A stretch of DNA of 64,000 nucleotides, taken from NCBI GenBank assembly GCA_904063045.1, contig CAJFCJ010000007.1, positions 368,819 to 432,818 of the forward strand, given 5' to 3'. The notes beneath the pieces are model-generated. The model saw only the letters and a program-made list of their open reading frames with translations. It was not told the origin of the DNA and made no database searches. Positions 13,334 through 25,600 of the stretch are shown here, one piece after another. A program made the position numbers and the translations under genes. The number at the start of each line of letters is the position of its first letter. Within the stretch, counting starts at the first letter, position 1. This DNA is from Dimorphilus gyrociliatus (taxonomy: Eukaryota; Annelida; Polychaeta; Dinophilidae).

Positions 13334-14314
13334 TTAGTTCTTGTATCCACGACTCTTTCTGCGACCACGGGCTCTTTCGAATTTTCTTCCTTTCGATCTA
13401 ACATGAGGACTGCAAAAGAAATAATAAATATGTAAACGATGGTTTCCTTTGATTAAAATATTGTATACTAACGCAGTCTTGCTGTGTGGCACACCTGGTG
13501 CTGGACCGAAGTGACGGTATGCCTCTCTAGCCTTTCTTCTTCCTATTACATATAAGTTTCATTGTATTATTTCGAAAAAGTTGATTGTAATAGTAGACAC
13601 TAGAAATTTACCTTGCAACAGAACAGTCTTCTTTCCTTTCGGAGCTTTCAGTGCAAGCTGATCAAAAGTGATGATTTCACCACCGCTCTTCAAAATTCTG
13701 GCACGAGCTCCATCAGTAACTCTCAATGCACAGATTTTAAGCTTGGGAATCTTCATAATTCTCAAATCGTCAGTAATTGTTCCTACAACGACGGCAGTCA
13801 AATCTTTTCTACTTTTATCCTTCATCTGACGAACCTAAAATTAAAAATATAATGTAAACTACAGTCAAATAAAATCAATATTTTTCTCAACGAGTTGATG
13901 TACAATATGAATATGTTGAAATTAAACATACCAAGCTAGCAAGGGACATTGGTGGCCTGTTGGTTTTGCTCATGAAAAGGCGTCTTAGGATAATCTTGTT
14001 AAATTTAGCATTGGTTCGACGAGCCAAAAATCTATACAACTGTATAAAAATGTTCCATGAAACTGAAGTTTTACGGCTTTTTTAATAACATACCTTGACC
14101 AAAAGGCGAAGATATATATCTTCGCTTTTCGGAGCGGTACGACGGACCTTGCGATCGTGTTTATGGTTTATGTCGATACCCTAAAAAAATTATAAGTGGT
14201 CATTATTGTAAATAAGGTGACTATATATCTAATCATGATATTAGATGCAAAAAATATCCAATTCTAAAGGAAATATTCGTAGATTTTTCCACGTTTCCTA
14301 AGAAAACTCACCAT
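13334..14314 (-). CDS. RPL18: 60S ribosomal protein L18 (eL18)
   Basis: Six exons on the minus strand: 14314-14312 (the ATG alone), 14180-14094, 14039-13932, 13834-13612, 13542-13473, 13409-13334. Phases agree throughout and give 188 residues, the family length. The protein is unmistakable: [71 protein letters not shown] and a basic C-terminus ending [10 protein letters not shown]. It is a structural protein of the large ribosomal subunit. An intron directly after the start codon is common in animal ribosomal protein genes, and a pyrimidine tract that looks like a 5'TOP lies just upstream. It is the best gene in the window for calibrating local splice signals. Confidence 0.98.
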
Positions 14315-15083
14315 TGCTGCTTACAGTACCGGAAAAGGAAGTTCGCCATTAAAAAATCAGAGACATTGAGGGGAGAAAAGAACATTTATAAAAATTTTTT
14401 AAGGCGCCCTCTATACATTAAATTGCTAAAAGTTACAAAAAATTTTATTTTAGGATTAACAATAAAAGAAAACTATTGCGAAAAATTAAGTATTCAAAAT
14501 AAAGACTATCTTAAAACTTTTAAGCTATTTATCAGTCAAGTATTTATGAAACTCTAATTCTTTTTAATCAACCGCCAGATGTCGTTCACCTTACTTTAGA
14601 ATTTCTCATTTAAGATCAATATTTTACGCCATCTCTTAGTTGGTAATTGAAACTAATTTACGTTTGTTATCAGTTGACAATCGTTGTTCGAAGCCCGTAT
14701 GTCACAGTTAAGCTCTACTATCATAGATCGTTAACCTAGCTACTGCTGTAAAGCTCATTAACTGAAAGGTAAGGTCTTAGAGATTAAAAATAATACCTTG
14801 ATTGCCAATTTATTTGTTATACCTTGATTTCCTGTTGAAATTTGGTGTAGAATTTTTAAAGCTCAGCGTAGCTTTATGTAGCCTTTGTAATTGCAAAAGG
14901 ATTAAGATATATACATAATGTAGCCAGTTTAACACAAATCTACTAGCGATGAATAAGCAGTCTATCGACAGATGACTGTATATTTCAGATTGTTTAGAAT
15001 AAAGACGTATAGTCATTTTTTGTTATTTTTCATGTTCTAATATCACCTTGACCTGTCATTTTAGATAGACAAACGTCTGAACT
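14315..15083. other. Divergent promoter region, eL18 / sphingosine kinase
   Basis: A 769-bp spacer between opposite start codons. It contains the eL18 5'TOP tract and one AGATGGCG element on the reverse strand (14627-14634). Small ORFs here (for example 14366-14557 and 14810-15016) are AT-derived and have no domain. Confidence 0.5.
14331..14341 (-). promoter_or_regulatory. Candidate 5'TOP tract of eL18
   Basis: On the minus strand the sequence CTTCCTTTTCC lies 16-26 nt upstream of the eL18 start codon. Ribosomal protein mRNAs of animals begin with a C followed by pyrimidines, which places them under mTOR control. The transcription start is inferred from this tract and has not been observed. 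Confidence 0.6.
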
Positions 15084-17642
15084 ATGTCCAGTGTGGATCC
15101 CATCTTATCAGCAACGTTTCAATTGTGCACTCAACCTAAAATTGACGTGATAGTGACTTTAACATCCACAAGTTTGACATGCATAGCGGCTCCTTCTTGT
15201 AAATCGAATACTCCTAAGCTACCAGTAATATTTTTAGACGATATAGTCGGATGTTGTATACTAAAGAGCTCAAGAAAAGATGAAAGTGCTGCTTATTTAA
15301 AAGTTGTTTCCTATCCTAAACGCAAAAAGTTTTTAACAAGGAAAAGCCTCAGACGTAAAGTTCAACACGTTTTTAAAGCTCAATCCGCTTTGTCTTACCA
15401 GGACAACGAGAATGTCGTTCATAAATGGCATTTAGTAATAAGTAATCTTTTAGATAACGTTCCGGTCAACTCAAGTACAGGTAAAGTATTATAATTTAAC
15501 CGAGTTTATAACAAAATCTGCATAATCAATTATGTTATATGTAGATCTAACAACCCTGAAAGAGGTCAAGAAACGTCATTTTCTTATTCTGATTAATCCT
15601 TTCGGAGGTCGAGGAAAAGCTAAACAAATTTTTTATGAAGAAGCCGAACCAATCCTTAAAGAGTGTAACGTCTCTTATGACGTTGTCCTGACAGGTAATT
15701 GAAACTCTGATATATCGAGGAAACGCTATAAGCTAGAATTGTATAATATATATCATAGAGAGAGCAAACCACGCAAAAGAAATGATGCTTAGTTTGGACA
15801 TAAAGAAATATTATGGTATAATAACGGTTTCGGGTGACGGTCTTATTCACGAAGTCTTTAATGGCCTTATGAAAAGGCCTGACTGGAGAGATGCGGTCAG
15901 CATACCTTTCGGTTCCCTTCCGGGAGGATCTTCTAATGCTCTTTGCTGTTCTATAAATTATACAGCAGGGTAAGTAACTTAAACCCTCCCTTTTTTAAAT
16001 GAATTGAGGAAGTACTTTAACCATACCTATTCTAATTATCTCGGAGCGCAAATAAACTCTAAAGCATTTGTTATAAAAAGATAGATATTAAATCAGTAAA
16101 ACACCCTAAATTAAGATTCTTACACGTAAATGCAGAGAAGATTACTTCAGAGAAGTTATTGCTAGTGTATCTACTTATATTATTGCACGTCATCGAAAAG
16201 AGAGAATGTCCTTGGCCAAAGTTGACACGAAGAGTAATAGTTTCTTTTCACATCTCTCTGTAACTTGGGGATTGGTTGCTGATATTGATATCGAAAGTGA
16301 AAGACTTCGGTTGATGGGGGGAGCGAGATTTTCCGTTACAGCAGTAGCTCGTCTAATCAGTGAGTGCCAATTTCGATGAAGGTCCATTATTTGACGTTAA
16401 TGGAATTAATTATCGCTTATAATTTATTTAGTTTTTGATTAGATAATTATTTTCTAGCTTCAAAGCTTTGCATATTCTGTTTTTAATTTTCGTGTTGATT
16501 ATAAAAGATGCTTTTTTATTTTTCTTTTACAGTTTAAGCGTTCATGATCAACTTTGCTTAAATATGACGTTAAATATAACAAAGCCACATTTAAGCTTTA
16601 TGAATCTTTTCGCTTTTGATACTCCTAAGCAGAGGGGCTATGGTTTTTTATCAGTTTCCTGGGGTATATTTGCTGATGTAGATATAGAAAGTGAGAGGTT
16701 TAGAAGCCTTGGAGGGGCCAGAATTACAATAGGAGGTCTGGTAAGGCTATTCAGTAAGTAACAGCTTGCTTGCTTGCTTTCTTCCTTCCTTAAGCGCATT
16801 ATCTTTTAAATCTCTTTGCCGTGGATTTAAAACTAAATTACTAGATAATTAACTAGTTGCATTCTAAAAAGTTTTTCTTTTACATAGATTTAAGGAAATA
16901 CAGAGGCCGATTATCTTTTCTTCCGGCTGACGATTATAGTCCGAAGAATGGAATTTGGAGAACTTCTTCTACCAGCGAACTAAATAGGGGAACATATGAT
17001 AGACCGGCTGTGCCAAGATCGATTTCTGTCGTTGGGACGAAATGCACGAATCTAAATGCTATGGCCAGAGGGGATGGTGTAGGCGATGACCTACCTCCTT
17101 TAACGCCCCCTGTCGACGCTATCGTGTCTCCAGATATGCAACCGTCAGAAAGTTCATATAACCTTATCAGAGTTCAAAATCAAACAGATGGCGCTGGAGG
17201 CTCTGAAGGCGCCTCAAAGCAAATGGCTTCGTCAAAAGTTAGCACTCCACTTTTACCTCCCCTTACAGAGGCAGTGCCGAAAGAATGGGTTACAGTTGAA
17301 GATGATTTTATTACTGTTATTGCCGGTTTTCTTTCTCATTTGGATGGTAATTTAATGATATCACCAAAAGCAAAGTTACACAACGACCAATTTAATTTAG
17401 TATTTATAAGATCTAGTCAAATATCAAAGGCCAGATTAGTATCACTTTTCATGAACAACATGGAAGACGGCTCATTCCTAAACGATGCACACGTGGAGAG
17501 TGTAATGGTTAAAGCGTTTCGTTTAGAACCATTGTGCGAGAACGGAATTTTGACAGTGGATGGTGAAAGAATAGAATATGGACCTGTTCAAGCACAATTT
17601 TTACCTGGTATAGCCTCAGTTATGGCAAAAACTGTTGAATGA
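15084..17642 (+). CDS. Sphingosine kinase
   Basis: Constant exons are 15084-15480, 15545-15694, 15759-15969 and 16888-17642. One of two alternative exons (16136-16359 or 16533-16753) fits between the third and last. The product is 578 or 577 residues. The enzyme phosphorylates sphingosine to sphingosine-1-phosphate. Its catalytic signatures are all present: LILINPFGGRGKA, then VSGDGLIHEVFNG, then PFGSLPGGSSNAL, then DIDIESER or DVDIESER, and KYRGRLSFLPA. The C-terminal half has a low-complexity insert (about 16960-17290) before the conserved end (WVTVEDDF, MEDGSFL, RLEPL, DGERIEYGPVQAQ). The AATAAA at 17667-17672 is a plausible poly(A) signal. The start ATG gives a family-like N-terminus; a further upstream start was not found. 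Confidence 0.93.
16136..16359 (+). other. Sphingosine kinase alternative exon 4A
   Basis: Acceptor AG at 16134-16135, donor GT at 16360-16361. It enters in phase 2 and leaves in phase 1, encoding EDYFREVIASVS and a basic stretch, then the conserved block HLSVTWGLVADIDIESERLR. It occupies the same place in the protein as exon 4B. Its first third (RHRKERMSLAKVDTK) is more charged than the equivalent part of known sphingosine kinases, so isoform A should differ around the lipid-binding lobe. Confidence 0.85.
16533..16753 (+). other. Sphingosine kinase alternative exon 4B
   Basis: Acceptor AG at 16531-16532, donor GT at 16754-16755. It also enters in phase 2 and leaves in phase 1. It encodes LSVHDQLCLNMTLNITKPHL, then FLSVSWGIFADVDIESERFR, and resembles the canonical sphingosine kinase sequence more closely than 4A. 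Including both 4A and 4B would shift the reading frame, so only one can be used per functional mRNA. Confidence 0.87.
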
Positions 17643-17964
17643 TCGTCTGTTGTGATAGAAATTTTTAATAAATGGTTTTTAAACACCCTACATTCGATAG
17701 AGTACGATGACCGCGTTTAAGCTAAATACTATAGGGTATATATATATATACTGTATATATATAAAATTTATATATACAGTATATACTATATATATAAGCC
17801 GACACCCCTCGGCCCTAAGATTTCGACTGCTCCTCGTTTGGTCCGGGCAGTTGGAAGAAGGTTTGCCGAGGCGAATAAATTATTTTAAACCGCTGAGGAA
17901 AAAAAATTTTCCCTTTCCGATATTACTTTTTATTTTTTACGCGAAGGATGAGGTTTAAAGGAGC
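17643..17964. other. Short spacer with AT-rich inverted repeat
   Basis: A 322-bp gap between the sphingosine kinase stop and the collagen start. It holds the presumed kinase poly(A) signal (17667-17672) and an almost perfect inverted repeat centred near 17768, whose arms are CTGTATATATATA and TATATATACAG. A moderately GC-rich stretch (about 17798-17880) precedes the collagen ATG and may be its promoter or leader. Confidence 0.5.
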
Positions 17965-20900
17965 ATGATGGTCAGTGGAAAAAATTGTTCAAGTAAGGAA
18001 GGGTCCGATACGGAAACTCTAACTAAAGGCAATCGTTATGGAGATGGTAAAATAAAGAAGGGAAAAATAGCCAAAGTCTACTTCCCTAACTTCTTCTACG
18101 CTATTTCAACTATATGGCTAATAGGCCTTACTGCCTTCGTCGCCTATAATTTCGAACAGAATGTTCTTCTGCATAGTAGAATTGCTCAGTTGGAAAACGA
18201 TTTACGGCAACCGGTAAAGTTTCTATTTTCTACAAGCAAAATAACAGGAAAAAAAACATATAATATCTATATATATACACTTAGAATATATACATACACT
18301 TATAAATATAGTTGTCTAAACTTGCTATTATTAACGGCTTAAGAAAAAAAGCTATCTTTTTTTTATCTTTATCTATCTTGGAGTAACATTCAATCTTTTA
18401 TTGTTTGTTTAAAAAACAGCCGTCTCCAGCGTCAAGACAGAAAAGGGATACGTTCAACCAATGCAACTGTCCAGCAGGTTCGTATTACATGAATTCGTGT
18501 TTTCTTTATACTTAATAAGCTTCGAATGTAGCGAATTTGTTTACTGTAAATTGTGTGGCGACAAAGTAAGGCGTAAAATAAAATCTAAGACGAACTTTCT
18601 CAGCACGACCTCCGTGCAAACTAGCGTCGTTATCGGAGCCTAGTATATTTTTCCTTATTTCTCCGATTTCTTCTATAAACTCTTCATTCTCCTCCCCCTC
18701 CTCTCTACTCTCCCTCTTTCCTGATAAATTTCTTATATATATCAATAGGTTTCGCCTTCCTTAGGTCACTTTTGAAAGAGCTGCGCTCTAGCTTATTTTT
18801 CTTGACCAACTTTTTGCAAACGCGCCGTAAAAGAGGTGCGAAACTGTTGTAAGCTATATAATAATCGATTTATTTGCACTTCTGCCAAAAAGTTGGTGAT
18901 TCATCCATTCTACCTTTATATAATATAATTATAAATCGATTAAGAATAGGGACACAGCATGAAATGCTATTGCAATGAAAATTCTTTAGTACAATTACTT
19001 AAGAAAGAAGAGAAAACCTTCGAGAAAATAGAGATCTGTCTCTCTCTCTCTCTCGCTCTCCCTGTCGTATTAAAAGTTGAAATATATTTATGAATTCTCG
19101 TGTTTCGTCACCAAGAAGTTATACGAAATTATATACCATGTAGGGATCTTATATCTACAATTGAAGGCAATAGATTACATCCATATTTATAACACATAAT
19201 ACATTGAAAAAAGTTTATGTACTGTAGAAACGTGTCTGACAAGTCTACTATAAATACATATGAATTCCTGTCCGAAATGTAGTATTTTTTACGTTTATAC
19301 CGTATGATAGCTTACTTTATATGCGGATGTATAGTGTAGCGTATGCATCTGTATATAAAAGCGTTTTTTCACCAACATCTGCAATGCACTGCAAAAATCG
19401 CCGTCTGCTCTCCCAGCACGATGTATTTCAGACATACGCGTTATTGTTTGTAAACGGCTTTAGATTTTTGATCACGTGATTATATCTTGTTTAACTAAAA
19501 CAGACGTAGATTGACAGGATGGCCTTTTTTTTAAACGATTAGTCTCAAATTAAAAAGGTAGAATAAGTTAATTTATCAATTGAATTACCTATCGGCTATC
19601 TCCTTTACGATTGTTTATTAAGTAATTAAGTTGAGAATATGTTTGAGTTTGTCGAAAAGAAAACTTTCATATACCAATTAATAAGTTATTAGAGATTCTA
19701 TTTATTTGTTTGTTGACGTTTCGCCGCCTTCGCCTAGACAGTAGGCTTAATTGCAGTTTGATGGCTCGAGATGAATGGCTACGGGGAAACGATTCCTGGA
19801 ATGTTGAGGGGGGTGGTTAGGGGGGAGGGTTGTTACGGCCATATTGAATAATAAACTAGAAAGTTGGTAAGAGTTTGAACCTTATCGGAAGAAACGCTTT
19901 ACGATTTTTCTACTTAGTTGAAGCAAGTGGTATGGGAAGATAACCTTTAAAAAAACATCCCCCCTCCCGTTTCTTCTTTTTTTTCACCTACAATCAACTA
20001 TCCCCACCCAAGCCAGTAGAAAAAATAAGGCAAGGTAAAGATAGATGAAGTCAATTTCGCTAATCGTTCTTTTATCCTACGAAAAAGGGTTGATTGCATA
20101 AGAATTTAGAAGGGTTGCACCTGGTAGTAATTTCAATGTTTGATCTTTTCGTTTCACCCCTATACAACTAGTATCATTTTTTTCATACTTTAAACTTTTC
20201 CAAGTCTAATTATTCCGCTTACTAATTTTTGTTACCCTTCAATTACTTCTATTTATCTTCCATCTGCTGCTTTCCCCTCTTTTTTATATTAAGAGAAAAG
20301 GAAAGAATTTTTTCTCTTTACACCTCCTTTGATTCAGTAAAATAGATTAACAGTAGCAGGTGATGTAAGTCTGACCAATGCGGGATTGTTTTCTCTTCTA
20401 AGTTACTATAATACGATATATATATATATATATATAAATGTAAGAGAGTGAGTAAGAGAGAGAGAGAGGAGAGAATATAGAGTTTATATGAAAAATATGT
20501 ATATTATATATTGATATATGTTATTTATTGTAGGCTATAAAACCTTAAAGCCTTAACTTTTGGCATTATATTACATTTTAAAAAGTACTTTAATACACTG
20601 TTACGGCCGTATTACTGTATATATGTATATATTCTAGGTATAAGAAAAAGGTTAAAATAACTAAACGGTCGAAGATTAGTTAGAAAAAAGAAAATTAATC
20701 GATTTTAATTATAAAAGATCTTCTTCTATTTCTATTCTGGCCTTATAACATTTGCCATTTAGATAGGGGTCTAGAAAAGTGAGAAGGAAACTATCGGCTA
20801 TTAATTTTCTGCCCTCTTTTCCAATTTATATACGGAAAATTTGTTTGTTTTTTCTTCCATTCGGCATTCCAATGCGTCGAGTAGGCAACCTTTTCAAAAA

Positions 20901-22637
20901 AGCGAAAAGATTCCCTAAATTCTCTTCCTACTCGGATTCTATTTGACATTTTTAGCATCCATATACACGATAATCGAAAAATAATAAACGCGTTTTAACA
21001 TCTGTCGTAATCGGATAGGACTCTGCACGAAATTGTAAAGGTGACACTAGGTGGCGTTCTTTTATATATTTTATATTGCTTTATGTATACATTAGCCCAC
21101 AGCAATGTTTCGCCAACTTTGTCGGTTTTCAATTGATACGCACTAGCCCCATCCGCGTTCGGTGTATAACTGTTATGCCAACTGCAACTTTGCAGTAGTC
21201 GTGCTGTCTGTAGCTGTTTACCGCATGCCGCTTAACTGGACCGAGTTAATGCGTATACAGACCTACTGCGTACAGTGCTTAATTTATCTATACACATTAA
21301 AAATTCCAGTTCTTTTTTTAAATGCATTCTTCATAATTAGGTCCGAAGGGCGCAGTTGGACCACCAGGCATAAAGGGCGAAAAGGGTAACATAGTAAGTA
21401 CTCAAACTAGTCTAAACCAATTATAAAAAAGAGTTGTTTTTTTATTTTGAAAAATAATTTGATCATAATAATAATAATAATAATATATCTATACACCGTC
21501 AAAAGTTTATCGGCTTAACTCTTGCATGATCCCTTATTAACTGCATGGTTTTCTTCTCTTTCCAGGGTATTATGGGTTTGCCCGGAAAAAACGGTTATCC
21601 GGTAAAATTCCTTTCAGTTTTTTTTTCTACATTTTTTCTCTCGCATATTTTCTTATTTAATTAAAAGAAAAACGAAAGTTTTTACGTTTCGACACTAAAA
21701 CTTCAAACGGGAATAAGAAAAAGAGCCTTTTCTCTTTTATTTTTAACTTTTTCTTCTTCGTTTTTTCCTTTTCTTTCTCTTTTTTACCTTTTTTTTTTAA
21801 ATAACTCTATTAAAGGTTCAAAAGAAAATCCTTTTTTTACCTTTTCAAGCTGATTTAATTAATTAATTTCTAATTAATTAATAACAGAATAATTAAGGTT
21901 GAAAAATATCGTTGCAGTATCATGTTTCTTTAAAACAATAACTATCTACGTAAGATGTTTGTCGGCTAAAACTGTTGCATGATCTTCTTACGTAACAGAC
22001 GGTATATTTTTTACCAATCGGTACCTGGGGAGCATTTTTGCTTGGCCCAGTTATATTTTTCTAAACGTATATTTACTGTATATAAAAAAGGTATTTAAAT
22101 AAGACCTCTTAGGCCATCAGAAGGGAAGATATCTTCTTTTCTAACATATTCCTTAATATTCTTCTTCAGGGGAACATAGGCCAACCAGGATGGCCAGGTC
22201 CTAGGGTAATTAGCCTTTCAAAGAGTTCTTTTTCTATTTTTACTCTTTATTTCTTTTTATTTTTTTATAATACTAACGGTATCCTTTCACTTGAAAGAAG
22301 AAAAAACCAATATATTATATAGCCCCTTTTTTATGAAGAGAATGATATTTTTTTATTCTTGATATCCTTGTTCTATTAAGCAAAGAGTTCCTTATTTTTT
22401 TTTTCTTACATCCGAAATGGTCTGACAGCTGACCATTTCAATTTCCGCCTTCTGGTTGATCTAAACAAATACTTGTAAATCTATTGTTAATGATTATCTT
22501 ATTCTTTTCTTGTTTGAAACAAAATCAGGGTTGGCAAGGAAGAAAAGGAAAAAAGGAAAGTAAACTGATAAAAATTAAATAATGAGTTATTTAAAAAGAT
22601 TAGAAAGAGAGATTGGGAGAAAGAGAGAAAAGAAGAA

Positions 22638-22679
<42 letters not shown>

Positions 22680-25600
22680 ATCACGATTCTAGTTCCCGGT
22701 TTCTTCCCTACCTCTGCAATATACTCTTTTTTTAAATCAAGTCCCACTAATATAGCATTCCTTTACTTTCCATTGGAAACTATAAACTAACTCTCCCTTC
22801 CCATCCTTTTTATCTTATCTTTTGTATACGCCATATCTAAAATTAAACAGACGATGACGTAAGAGAAGTTGCGTTTGTAGAGCATGCTTTCTCCCTTATC
22901 TTTTCGTTAAAGAACTTCTGTAGAATTAAAATGCGTTTATACAGGGCGAAAAAGGCAGCATTCCAAGAAATATTGATAGATTAATAACAAAGAGGAGTTT
23001 TGGACCTCCAGGTCCTCCTGTAAGTCTTGTTACTCCTCAACCACCTCCTTAAAACCGCCATTACTATCATCAACTTCGCCATTCTATCATCGTCAATTTT
23101 ATCAATAATTTATTGTTCCAACATCTTATAATGATTTATCTTTATTTCTTCCTTATTTTAATTAATTTACACATCGGAACTGCTATTTTTCTCTTAACTT
23201 TATTGTTTTCTCATCTAGTAAAATTTTTATAGAATGCAATGCGAAACGTTTTCGTTTCACATCTCTCTACTGTTTCTGTTTACCGTACTAGCCTGTCTTC
23301 GGGCTGTTTCTGGGCCTAGGCCTACATTTATATCTACAGATAGTTATAGAGATAGACTCATCTATCCTCTCCCTTTCCCTTCCCCTCTTTTTTATTTTAT
23401 CCTTACATTAAAAAAGAATCGTAACTGTTTTCTTCACCTCTATTTTAACTGATATTCCCAGAGCGTTAATTAAGGATAATTAGTAAGGATTTGGGTTTTC
23501 TATAAGCGACATAAATTTTTCGTTTCGCTTAAATTGGAAACATCCGCCCCCCGCATGGTTTCGGCTTAAGCGATTAATTGAGGTGGGAGGGGGGAAAGAA
23601 AACATCATTACGTCATATCGAATTCTGTGTTGTTGTTCTATTTTTGTCCGCTTCCTTTCCTTCCAAAAGACTTTGTTCATTTCACCTGAAAAGATTCATT
23701 TAACTTATTAATGCTATACACTTGTACTTTTATTATCATCCTGACTACGTTGCACAGGGTCCGAAGGGAAGCAGAGGATACCCGGGTTATCCGGTTAGTT
23801 TTTTGTTAGGAATATGCGGCCACCTAGCGTATTCTCTCGTATTATTTATGATATATAAATTTATATTTTTGTTTTAGTCTCTTTTTCTCTTATTTAGCAT
23901 GTTCCCCCTACATTCCCTCCCCTATTTGCATGAGCATACCATAAAACTCCAATTTCTATTAGGGCTTTCTTTCCCCTTTCAGCAAAGATTACTTTTTCGA
24001 AATATTAAAATAATCTATAACTTAATTAAAACAGGGAATAATAGGTTTAGATGGTCCCGAAGGTCCACCAGGACCTCCTGGCCCGAGAGGATCTCAAGGA
24101 GAGAGGGTAAGTTACTACACGATTATATATAAGCCTAAGGAAAAAATAAATAACACCTGACCCTTTAGGGTCTGAAAGGCGAGCGTGGTGAAGCGGGCTT
24201 ACCCGGATTTGATGGACCAGCTGGGCCAATAGTGAGTATTGCCTTTTCTTATTTATGTTTTTTAGGTAATTTGAGTTTTCAAACAATATAAGAAAAAATA
24301 TGACCCAAAAACTCCCATCATTCGCCTGTCTAGAAACAATATTATTTGTATCATTTTATCATTAATTTCATTAAATACCAAGGAAAAAATGCAAATGACT
24401 CAGCAATCAAGAAACCAAGGACTGAAGCGATCGCTATCCGACAAAATGGGCACACCGAAGGAATATGAATACGTATATAAGTTAGTCGAAAAAGGTCAAG
24501 TTCGGGAAATTTACTTACTTAAGGTATAGGCCTAGTGTAGATCCATCGCCTCCCCTTGTTCCCCATCCTCCCTCATGTACACGTTCGTGCGAGCTTGTTT
24601 GTATTAGTACACGACTGACCTGCATGACCTTATTCCGTCATCTTATCTTTGTTAGGAGTCGCTAATATTTGCATATCCTTTTATCTAAATGCATGTTCCT
24701 TCTAACGAATTGCAGGGGCCAAGAGGCTATCCAGGTTACCCAGCTGGCATAAGTAACGAAACGATCCGGCAACTTAAACTGCTCAAAGTTCGTTGCAGTT
24801 TCCCATGATCTTTTAGTATTTTTTTGTAATTTTTATTTAAAATTGATAGTTTAACATAGTTTGTGCTAGCTTGGCTTTTTTAAATAAGATGTTTAGGAAT
24901 GATTAAAAACAACTACACAAGATTTATTGGTGTTGTAGGGTGATCCTGGACCTCCTGGACCACCGGGTAGAGTCGGTATAAAGGGAAGAGAAGGTATACC
25001 AGGATTAGACGGAAAGATTGGTCCTAGCGGTAAAAGAGGACCACCCGGCCCGAAAGGAGATAGAGTGAGTCATTGCCCCAAACTGTTGATCTCTTTTCCA
25101 GACAGAGTTTTTTTTATCTTGTAGGGAGATCCTGGCCACCCGGGACCTAAGGGTCCGCAGGTTAGTTATATGTCTTATAATCTGACACACATACGCGTTA
25201 CTTTCAAAATCATAATAGGGTAGAATAGGATTCTCAGGAAAGGATGGTAGTCCTGGACTTATGGTCAGTCCTAATAAAAGGGTTTAACAATTAATATAAA
25301 TTTAGTGTAATTAGGGTCCGAGAGGATATCCCGGTGTAAAGGGGCAGATAGGTCAACCGGTTAGTAACTGTTCCGGCATAGCAATGAAGATTCAGCTATC
25401 CGTTTAACAATACTTCTTTTTTAGGGTTTTATGTTCTTAAATACAACAAATAAGTGGAATGGTACAATTATAGCTAAGCCAGGTCCTCCCGGCCCTCAAG
25501 GGCAAATAGGAAGAACCGGCCCGAAAGGAGATACAGGTTTCCCTGGATTCTCCGGAGATCCAGGACTTCCAGGCGAAAAAGGAGCCAAAGGAGACAGTGG

